64,000 nucleotides of DNA, from assembly GCA_017993055.1 (NCBI GenBank), contig JAGONM010000009.1:33099-97098 (forward strand). The letters run 5' to 3'. Under the pieces are notes generated by a model, which was not told the origin of the DNA, did not search any database, and worked only from the letters and a program-made list of their open reading frames with translations. The stretch is from Armatimonadota bacterium (GTDB taxonomy: Bacteria; Armatimonadota; UBA5829; DTJY01). A program made the position numbers and the translations under genes. Below are positions 23,597 to 30,930 of the stretch, one piece after another (position 1 is the stretch's first letter; the number at the start of each line of letters is the position of its first letter).

Positions 23597-25774
23597 CTAG
23601 AACCTCAGACCCAAGTTCGCCTGAGCCTCGTACTCGGTCTTGCCCTCCATGTACATCCGGTTCTCTTCGTAGGTGGTCATGCGGCCGCCCAGGTACAGGT
23701 TGAAATCGGAGCCGACGCGGCGGCTGTACCCAAGCGAGTAGACATTTGTGCATAGAGCAGTCTGCTCTCTATACTGGTCGAGCTTGTAGTTTGTCGTCAG
23801 CATCGAATGGGACGACAACTTGTAGTCCACGCCTACCTCGGTGACTTCGCTGCTCTTGCCCGCCAGGTAGTTGTCCCTCATCGTGAAGCCGCCCTTGAGC
23901 TTCAGCCTGCCGAAGTCCGTCAGCAACCCCAGCTTGCGGTTGTTCTCTCGGAGGACTACGCCCTTTTTGTCCTCAGGATTGTCCTCGTATTCACCGGTGA
24001 ACTTGAAGAAGCCTCCCGGATCGAGCACCATGGCCATCCGATAGCTGTTGACGTCCTCACCTCCGCGATTCTCCCGCTGCTTGAACCCACCCGATAGCTC
24101 CACGAAGTCCGCCGGCTTGGTCGCGGCGCTAACGTCGGTAACCCTGGCGATCACTGCGCCGTCGGACTCAAGTTCGCTGTATCCGCCCGATATCGTGGTG
24201 CGCTCGAAGGGCTTGAGCGCGAGCCTGGCTTCACGTGTCAGGTTTCGATACTCATCGTTATCCTTCAGGCCGATCGCGGCGGAGACGCTGATCATCTTGC
24301 TCGGATCGGCTTTCAACTGGAACATACCGACCTGCTCGTCGCCTCTGATCTCAGAATCGCGGCCCGACCAGTCCATCTGGACGTTCAGATACGAGAGCGG
24401 CGAGGCCAGCACCTTCATCGCATGGCCGAACTCGGAGCCGTCCAGCTCGGAGTCCTGATGAGCGACGTTCATTTCGATGCTCAGCTTGTCTGAGGGCTTG
24501 GCGGTCAGTCTCAGCGACTCGGTCGCATCACTGCCTGATGCATCAGTATCGCGCCTGGCCACAGCCGCCTTGACACTCAAGGTCTTGGACGGAGCGGCGT
24601 CAATATCGAACTTGACGAGCGTGTCCTCACCCGTATCGCTTGAGTCACGCTGAGTCAGATTGCTCTTGACACCGATCTTGTCGCTGACCCTGGCATCCAC
24701 CGCAAGCTGGTTGGTCGTAAGCCTCGAGTCCGAGCCGCCCGCTTCGGTAACGACGTTCTGGTGCGTTGCCACCGCCCTGACACCCGACGAGAGCTGATGC
24801 TCCAACTCGACCTGATCGGTCGTCGTCCTCTGTGAATCCGCGTCCGGGCGGTCCTTCTCGACCTCGGTGCGGGAGACGTTCAGTTTCGGCGCGTTACCAT
24901 CGGCGTAGGCAATCGAGTAGGCGTTGGTGGTCGTAACCTCGCCTTCTCTGGCACCCGCGAGTTCTTCAATGCGTCTAGTAGACGCGCTCAGAGCGAGAGC
25001 GTCACTCGGCTTGAACGCCGCCCCGAAGTCCAACACCTCCGCGCCGGGCTTCAATTTGTACTCCTTCGCGCCCGCGAAGTACTCGCCGATGCGGCTGTAC
25101 GACGTCGTGAGCTTGACACCGCCGACGTCCGTGTTGCCGCCAAACTGCATGGCCGCGCGATCCAGGAAGCCGGCGTCTTTGCCGCCCCCGCCGCTCTCGG
25201 CGCTGAACATGAGGAGCGAGGAGAGCTTGCCCTCGTGAATCTTCGTGTCGCCGGTAAGACCGATCACTGTGAGATCGGAAGTCTGCTTAGGATCGGCGCC
25301 GGCCTGCTTGTAGAGGGCGCTGAACTGAAGCTTGCGGTCAGGCCGCTTTACCAGATCGAAGCTGAGCGGCAGGCTCAGCCCCTGGACGTTCTTGCTCGCC
25401 GTCTTGGGGTTGAATCTGTACTCGACCTTGATCACGCTGCCCGTGGGTATCGGCGAGTTGAACGCCAGGACGCCGGAGGAATAGTCAATCTGATAGTCTA
25501 TGGTTCGCTCGACGCGGTGATTGTTTATAGTAACGGACTCGCTGTTGCGATCAATCGGCTTCCACGACAGAGTGTAGGGCCCCTTGGTATTCTTGCCGAA
25601 GAGGACATCCTGGGTGCCGTCGAACATCTGCATGGGAGCGGCCAGGGAAGACGTGCCGACGAGTTCGGTGTTGGCAACGCGCCCCGGAATCTCCTGGGCG
25701 CAGGCACCGACTGCAAACAGGGCCAATATGAGGATGTGAACCAACACCAGCGCCCGGGCTGGATCCTTGCTCAT
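23597..25774 (-). CDS. outer-membrane beta-barrel protein
   Basis: 725 residues. A signal peptide (MSKDPARALVLVHILILALF..GACAQ) follows ATG 25774; GGAG lies 10 nt upstream, so longer starts are rejected. Residues about 30-130 form a soluble beta domain (FGKNTKGPYTLSWKP..). From about 140 to the end there are regular alternating strands of about 10 residues, with even spacing and repeated K/E-S/T patterns. The final residues AQANLGLRF end in Phe, the outer-membrane insertion signal. It is probably a large porin or channel. The ligand is unknown. It supports an outer membrane in this organism. Confidence 0.75.
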   Translation of the reverse strand: MSKDPARALVLVHILILALFAVGACAQEIPGRVANTELVGTSSLAAPMQMFDGTQDVLFGKNTKGPYTLSWKPIDRNSESVTINNHRVERTIDYQIDYSSGVLAFNSPIPTGSVIKVEYRFNPKTASKNVQGLSLPLSFDLVKRPDRKLQFSALYKQAGADPKQTSDLTVIGLTGDTKIHEGKLSSLLMFSAESGGGGKDAGFLDRAAMQFGGNTDVGGVKLTTSYSRIGEYFAGAKEYKLKPGAEVLDFGAAFKPSDALALSASTRRIEELAGAREGEVTTTNAYSIAYADGNAPKLNVSRTEVEKDRPDADSQRTTTDQVELEHQLSSGVRAVATHQNVVTEAGGSDSRLTTNQLAVDARVSDKIGVKSNLTQRDSSDTGEDTLVKFDIDAAPSKTLSVKAAVARRDTDASGSDATESLRLTAKPSDKLSIEMNVAHQDSELDGSEFGHAMKVLASPLSYLNVQMDWSGRDSEIRGDEQVGMFQLKADPSKMISVSAAIGLKDNDEYRNLTREARLALKPFERTTISGGYSELESDGAVIARVTDVSAATKPADFVELSGGFKQRENRGGEDVNSYRMAMVLDPGGFFKFTGEYEDNPEDKKGVVLRENNRKLGLLTDFGRLKLKGGFTMRDNYLAGKSSEVTEVGVDYKLSSHSMLTTNYKLDQYREQTALCTNVYSLGYSRRVGSDFNLYLGGRMTTYEENRMYMEGKTEYEAQANLGLRF

Positions 25775-25926
25775 GACGCCTGAACTCCTCGTGATCAGTC
25801 TTCCTGCCATAGTGTTTGACGTGCAAGCAGGCCGTGAAGTTTCACAAAACGGACTGATCCGGTTTGCCGGAAAACCCTTTGGTAGTTTACCACAATCGGC
25901 GCTCAATCTCAAGCATTGAGCATTGG

Positions 25927-28900
25927 TCAGACGCCCTGACTCTTGACCCACGACCTCTGCCCGGCGGAACGCTTCCGTTCAGGATACCGCTGCCGGTCGC
26001 CTGAGATGCCCTCATTCCTATGTTCGGGAGTGAGCGGCCATATCTTCCTCGCTATGATTGACAGGCCGCGCTCACCCATCCGCTCGACCTTGCCTTCGAT
26101 GATCAGTCCGGGACTGTTGAAGATCACCGGGCCGTACTGCTCGTAGACCTTCGGGAAAATGACCGTGTCCATCAGGCCGAACTCGTCCTCTAGCGTGACG
26201 AACACCACGATGACCCCTGATTTAGTCGGCGGGCGCATGCACGTGACGACGACTCCCGCGATTCTGACGATTGAGCCGCCGGGTTTTCCCTTCGCTTCCG
26301 TGCTCTTGACTATCCCCGCCTGCGCCAGCGTCTCCCGGTAGAAGACCATCGGATGACATAGAGGCGATAGTCCGAGTATCTCATAATCCATCCGCACTCG
26401 GACGTGCATCGGCGGCTCGGGCACGTCGGGCAGATCGGCGAGTTGGTCATCGGCTTCAACCTCCATTAGCCGGAATGTTTCAACGGACGGGCTCCCCTGG
26501 CGTGTGACACCCAACGTTTTCTCTCCGAGCAACCAGAGCAGTTTCCCGCGCGGATGGCCGAAGCACTCGAACGCGCCGCAGTTGACCAGGTTCTCGATGG
26601 TCGGGCGATCGACACGCGCGCGCCGGCAGAAATCGCTGAACGAGTCGAACTCCCGCTCAGCCCTCGCATCCACGATCGATTTGATCTCCGCATCGCTGAT
26701 CCCCTTCACCTGCATCAACCCGATGCGGATGTTCCCTTCCTCGACACTGAACTTCTTCCGGCTTCGGTTGACATCGACGCCGAGAATGCCGATACCGATC
26801 CGGCGTGCCTCCTCGACGATCACATTCGCCGGGTAGAAGCCCATCGGCTCATTGCAGAGAATTCCGGCGAGGAACTCGGGCGCGTAGTGTGCCTTCAGGT
26901 AGGCGGTCTGGTAGGCGATCTTGGCGAACGAGGCGGCGTGCGCCTTGCAGAACCCATACGCGGCGAACGCCCTGAGCTGCGAGAAGACCTTCTCGGCGAT
27001 CTCCTCATCGACGCCATTTTTGAGCGCGCCACTGACAAACGTCTCGCGGATCTTCTCCATCTCCTCCTGCGAGCGGTCGGTGGTCATCGCGCGCCGGAGC
27101 GAATCCGCCTGGCCGGGGGTGAATCCGGCGAGCGCGCTCGATACCCGCAGGACCTGCTCCTGGTAGAGGATGACGCCGTAGGTCTCCCTGAGCGCCGGCT
27201 CGAGACTCGGATGGAGATACGTGATCGGCTCCTCGCCGTGCCGCCGCTTGATGAACGGATTGATCATATCCGCCTGCATCGGTCCGGGCCGGAAGAGCGA
27301 GATTTGCGCGGTGATGTCGTTGAACCCCGTCGGCTGAAGTCGTCCGAGCAGCCCACGCATACCGGGCGACTCGACCTGGAAGAGGCCGACCGTATTCGTG
27401 GACCGCAGCATCTCGTAGACTTTCGGATCATCGTATGGCAGGTTGTCCACATCGAGGTCGATGCCGTGATTCTCCCTGATCAACACGAGCGCATCCTCTA
27501 TCGCCGAGAGGTTCCGCAGGCCGAGTACATCCATCTTCACCAAGCCGAGCGTCTCGATATCGTCCTTGTCGAACTGCGAGACGATCACGCCCTTCGTCGC
27601 CCACTCCAGCGGCACAAGGTCGGTGAGCAGCCCGCGGCTGATGACAACGCCGCCGAGGTGGACGCTTAGGTGGCGCGGGAAGCCGTCCACCTTCTCGCAG
27701 ATGTCCACCAGCGTCTCCATCTTCTCGATCGAGACGCCGCCGTCTCGAAGCTCGGGCAGCTTGTCCATCGCCTCACGGATGCGCCGAGCCTTCGTGTGAG
27801 GCAGCCCGGATGCCAGTGTGTCGATCTGATCCTGCGGGAAGTCCATCGCCTTGCCGACATCGCGGATCGCCGACTTCGCGCAGAGCGTGCTGACGGTGCA
27901 GACCATCGCCACCTTGTCCTCGCCAAACCGCTTGTAGATGTACTCGATGATCTCGTCGCGCCGGGCGGCGTCGAAGTCGATGTCAATGTCCGGCATACCT
28001 TTGCGCTCGGGGTTGAGAAACCGCTCGAACAGCAGGTCGTGCTCGAGCGGATCTACGATCGTGATGCCCAGGCAGTAGGCGACCATCGAGTCCGCGGCGG
28101 ACCCTCGTCCTGAGCAGCGGATACCCATCTCCCTGGCCTTGCGGACGATGTCCCAAGTGACCAGGAAGTACTCGGCGAATCCGAGTTCGTGGATGATGGT
28201 CAGTTCGTGCTGGAGGCGCTTCGTGGCCTCGGGTGTGATCGGTTTGTACAATCGTGCTAGGCCTTCAAAACATAACTTGCACAGGTAGCTGTATGCCGTC
28301 TCGCCGCTCGGAACCGGGAAGTCGGGGAATCGATACGTGCCGAGTCCGAGGTCGAGGTTGCACTGCGCTGCGATGCTGCCGGCGGTGGTTAAGGCACGCG
28401 GATAGGCGGTGAAGAGGTTCGCCATCGCCTTGGGCGACTTGAGGTAGTACTCGCAGTTCCGCTTGCGGACCGGATGGCGGTCTGCCAGCTTGGTGATACT
28501 CTGCACACAGGCAAGGATATCCTGCACTCTGAAGTCGTCCTTGCGAGCGTAGTGTACGTCGTTCGTCGCCACTGCGCCGAGATTCAGCTTCCGGGCGAGC
28601 GAGCATAGCTCCTGATTGAGGAGAGCCGTTCCGGGCAGGATGTGGTTCTGCATCTCGATGACAAAGCTCTTCCCGAAGATTTCGGCATATCGGGAAGCGG
28701 CCTCCTCCGCGGCCTCGGGACATCCCTCGCGCAGTAGGGAGGTCACCTCACCCCTGCGGCATCCCGAGAGGCAGAAGAGGTCGCCCCTGTGGCGATCGAG
28801 CACTTCGAAGCTCACGGCGGCCTGGCCCTTTTCATGAGAAAGGTGCGCGCGGGTGACGATCTTGCAGAGGTTCGAATAGCCGGAGAGGTTCTTGGCCAGC

Positions 28901-29130
28901 AGCACGATGTGATGGCCGCTCTCCATCGCCATCTCAGCGCCGACGATCGGCTTGATCCCGGCCTTCCGGGCATAGTCGTAGAACCGGACAGCGCCATAGA
29001 GGCCGTTGTGGTCCGTGACGGCGAGCGAGTCGCAGCCGACCTCTTTCGCGCGGTCGACGAGCGCCTCGACCGCGCTCCCTCCGTCGAGGAAAGAGAAGTT
29101 CGAATGTACGTGAAGGTGAGCGAATGCCAT
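25927..29130 (-). CDS. dnaE2: error-prone DNA polymerase III alpha subunit (DnaE2/ImuC)
   Basis: 1067 residues, the length of DnaE2 rather than replicative DnaE1. The N-terminal PHP domain begins FAHLHVHSNFSFLDGG. The polymerase palm motif PDIDIDFD (about 394-401) carries catalytic Asp residues, and a second Asp appears in GLVKMDVLGLRNL. A HhH segment and a C-terminal OB-fold region follow. It acts in SOS-induced translesion synthesis with an ImuB-type partner. It lies downstream of ImuB-like and DUF6504 genes, the usual mutasome arrangement. The ribosome site is weak, and a 160-bp spacer with an inverted-repeat element precedes it. Confidence 0.9.
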   Translation of the reverse strand: MAFAHLHVHSNFSFLDGGSAVEALVDRAKEVGCDSLAVTDHNGLYGAVRFYDYARKAGIKPIVGAEMAMESGHHIVLLAKNLSGYSNLCKIVTRAHLSHEKGQAAVSFEVLDRHRGDLFCLSGCRRGEVTSLLREGCPEAAEEAASRYAEIFGKSFVIEMQNHILPGTALLNQELCSLARKLNLGAVATNDVHYARKDDFRVQDILACVQSITKLADRHPVRKRNCEYYLKSPKAMANLFTAYPRALTTAGSIAAQCNLDLGLGTYRFPDFPVPSGETAYSYLCKLCFEGLARLYKPITPEATKRLQHELTIIHELGFAEYFLVTWDIVRKAREMGIRCSGRGSAADSMVAYCLGITIVDPLEHDLLFERFLNPERKGMPDIDIDFDAARRDEIIEYIYKRFGEDKVAMVCTVSTLCAKSAIRDVGKAMDFPQDQIDTLASGLPHTKARRIREAMDKLPELRDGGVSIEKMETLVDICEKVDGFPRHLSVHLGGVVISRGLLTDLVPLEWATKGVIVSQFDKDDIETLGLVKMDVLGLRNLSAIEDALVLIRENHGIDLDVDNLPYDDPKVYEMLRSTNTVGLFQVESPGMRGLLGRLQPTGFNDITAQISLFRPGPMQADMINPFIKRRHGEEPITYLHPSLEPALRETYGVILYQEQVLRVSSALAGFTPGQADSLRRAMTTDRSQEEMEKIRETFVSGALKNGVDEEIAEKVFSQLRAFAAYGFCKAHAASFAKIAYQTAYLKAHYAPEFLAGILCNEPMGFYPANVIVEEARRIGIGILGVDVNRSRKKFSVEEGNIRIGLMQVKGISDAEIKSIVDARAEREFDSFSDFCRRARVDRPTIENLVNCGAFECFGHPRGKLLWLLGEKTLGVTRQGSPSVETFRLMEVEADDQLADLPDVPEPPMHVRVRMDYEILGLSPLCHPMVFYRETLAQAGIVKSTEAKGKPGGSIVRIAGVVVTCMRPPTKSGVIVVFVTLEDEFGLMDTVIFPKVYEQYGPVIFNSPGLIIEGKVERMGERGLSIIARKIWPLTPEHRNEGISGDRQRYPERKRSAGQRSWVKSQGV

Positions 29131-29180
29131 TTGAAACCGCAGATGAACGCGGATATCGGTACTGGATAATACAACCGTCT

Positions 29181-29278
29181 AGCCCTGAGTGATGCGGAGC
29201 ATCGTATCGAAGGGCGGTCTAGCAGCACAACCGTTGGCCAGACCTGACCGTTCTTCGATACGCTTCGCACTCAGGACT
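29181..29278. repeat. imperfect inverted-repeat element in the mutasome operon
   Basis: A left arm near 29181-29212 (CCTGAGTGATGCGGAGCATC then GTATCGAAG) is mirrored by a right arm near 29253-29278, which on the minus strand reads CCTGAGTGCGAAGCGTATCG then AAG. The left arm carries a small insertion relative to the right. It fills the gap between DUF6504 and dnaE2 and resembles a small REP/MITE-type intergenic repeat. Confidence 0.55.
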
Positions 29279-29291
29279 GGACGGTTACTCC

Positions 29292-29531
29292 TCAATCCTC
29301 CACCCGGTCGAGCAGCCAAGATTGGTGGACGTGATCGTATACAAGCTCGAAGATCCCACCGGTATCCGTCTGCACACGGAAGAAGGTCCGCTCCCCTTCC
29401 CCATCCCACCATGCGCCGAGAAGCCGCCAGCATTCCCGGATGGCGGAGACCCGGTAGAACCTCCCACGCCATCGAAATGCGGACGGCGCGTGCTTACTGC
29501 TGTCCAAGGCTATCTCAACTGAACGGTTCAT
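29292..29531 (-). CDS. DUF6504-like small mutasome-associated protein
   Basis: 79 residues with the pattern FRWRGRFYRVSAIRECW...WWDGEGERTFFRVQTD..GIFELVYD, as in DUF6504 proteins. These usually lie beside ImuB/DnaE2 or Y-family polymerase genes. The start ATG 29531 overlaps the stop of the polymerase-like gene (ATGA), so translation is coupled. The biochemical role is unknown in the family. The context says SOS mutagenesis. Confidence 0.75.
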   Translation of the reverse strand: MNRSVEIALDSSKHAPSAFRWRGRFYRVSAIRECWRLLGAWWDGEGERTFFRVQTDTGGIFELVYDHVHQSWLLDRVED

Positions 29532-30724
29532 GCCGCACCGCATGCGATGGCTCGGTCGCCGAAGCGAGAACGGATCGTCTCCAGCACGGCATCGAGCCGC
29601 ATCCGTCGCTCGGTATCGCCCATGAAACTGAGTTGTATGCCCCCGCCGGATTCCAAGTCACTCAGGGTGAGTCTCAGACCGTGGCAGGCTGACAGGCAAG
29701 ACGCATCCGACGTGTTTGACAGAACCTCCATCAGAATCCGTCGTGCACCTATGTAGATGCCGTGCGCTGAGGAGACCGGCGACTTGAACGCGTAGAACCG
29801 GTTCACGGGCGTCGATCCTTCGTGCTCCAATGAGAGTTTGAGCGACCCCGCACGTCGGCCGCGCTTCCTCATCTGCATTGCCAGCCGCTCGCACATCCTG
29901 AGCATATACGCCTCTACGACCGCAGGCTCGGACGGCTCACCATCGCCGTATGAGAACGTATGTTCGATAATAATAGCCGACGGCGGATAGAGCGCCGCCA
30001 CCGGAGAATGATCAATCCCCTGCGACTGTGTGCGCAGCCTGCTCCCGAGCGCGCCGAACTGCCGAATCAGCAGCCGCTCGGGGATCGCCGCCAGATCGCC
30101 GACGGTACGCACACCGAGCCCCTCCAGCCGCCTAACTATCTTCGGACCCACCCCGCTCAGGACGCCAACTGGTAGCTGCGACATAAACTCGGCCTCCGTG
30201 CCGGGCCGAACCGCCGTGTATCCGCCGGGATTGCACGCCGAGGACGCCGCGCACGCCGACAGCTTGTTCCGCGCGAGCCCGACCGACACCGGCACACCGA
30301 TCTGGTCGAGCACTGTACGCTGGACCTCGCGGGCGATCGTTTTAGGCGACCCGAAAAGTTTTGTACAGCCCGTAACATCCATGTACGCCCTGTCCAGCGA
30401 GTGCGGCTCGAGCAGCGGCGAATACTTCGCGAGGATATCCATCACCGCCCCGGATGCCTCGCGGTAGTGATCCCAATCCGCCGGGATTACAACCGCAGTC
30501 GGGTTGTATCTCAGGGCATGGCGGGCGGTCAACTCATTGTTGGGGCAGGAACTCGACTCCTGCCCCAACAATGGAAGGTCACACTCCACGGATGCCGAGA
30601 CGACGAACTCCCCGCGGCCGGATTTGCGAGTCACCAGCAGCGGCTTCCCAGCGAACTCCGGCCTCCGGATTTGCTCCAGTGCCGCGAAAAACGAGTTGAG
30701 TCGAAAATGGATTATAGAACGCAT
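29528..30724 (-). CDS. imuB: Y-family polymerase-like protein lacking catalytic residues (ImuB-type)
   Basis: 398 residues with the Y-family fold. Of the catalytic carboxylates of DinB (Asp8, Asp103, Glu104), position 8 is Arg (IIHFRLNSFFAALEQ) and the Glu is Arg (SLDRAYMD, Asp111-Arg112); Asp10 is Asn. ImuB proteins are likewise inactive and act as adaptors between clamp and DnaE2. A beta-clamp-like motif QLSFMG lies at 364-369. Residues about 50-64 are encoded by an inserted palindromic repeat. It is the first gene of the mutasome operon. An ImuA/RecA-like gene is not visible. A degenerated DinB is the alternative. Confidence 0.82.
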   Translation of the reverse strand: MRSIIHFRLNSFFAALEQIRRPEFAGKPLLVTRKSGRGEFVVSASVECDLPLLGQESSSCPNNELTARHALRYNPTAVVIPADWDHYREASGAVMDILAKYSPLLEPHSLDRAYMDVTGCTKLFGSPKTIAREVQRTVLDQIGVPVSVGLARNKLSACAASSACNPGGYTAVRPGTEAEFMSQLPVGVLSGVGPKIVRRLEGLGVRTVGDLAAIPERLLIRQFGALGSRLRTQSQGIDHSPVAALYPPSAIIIEHTFSYGDGEPSEPAVVEAYMLRMCERLAMQMRKRGRRAGSLKLSLEHEGSTPVNRFYAFKSPVSSAHGIYIGARRILMEVLSNTSDASCLSACHGLRLTLSDLESGGGIQLSFMGDTERRMRLDAVLETIRSRFGDRAIACGAA

Positions 30725-30774
30725 GTTCGATTACCGCCATGCCAGATTATAGGCATCGAACATCCGTTTGTCAA
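30716..30774 (-). promoter_or_regulatory. SOS promoter with two LexA boxes
   Basis: On the minus strand TTGACA (30774-30769), a 17-nt spacer and TATAAT (30751-30746) form a consensus promoter. The spacer and -35 edge contain CGAACATCCGTTTG (30757-30770), and a second box GAACGCATGTTC (30717-30728) covers the start codon. Both match the Gram-positive-type LexA pattern GAAC-N4-GTTY. LexA binding should block the polymerase directly. Confidence 0.82.
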
Positions 30775-30829
30775 GATGTTTTTTGCGCCCCATGCCTCAA
30801 TACGACTCACTCTGCACAAACGCACCTCT

Positions 30830-30872
30830 GTAAACGTTTACTATTGACGGCCAAGGCCGGGCTTGATATACT
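30830..30872 (+). promoter_or_regulatory. sugar-operon promoter with LacI-family operator
   Basis: The 12-bp palindrome GTAAACGTTTAC (30830-30841) has the central CG of LacI/GalR operators. It lies just upstream of TTGACG (30844-30849), with a 17-nt spacer and TATACT (30867-30872). The regulator gene is not in the window. Confidence 0.78.
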
Positions 30873-30930
30873 GTTTTGCGGTACTGTAGACACCCTCTCT
30901 TGACCGATAAGCACTCTCCAGGAGCAAGAC

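Noticed and set aside
26554..27669. Long plus-strand frame opposite dnaE2
   Set aside because: Antisense shadow of a confidently identified polymerase gene; composition rich in Arg/Asp/Leu typical of such shadows.
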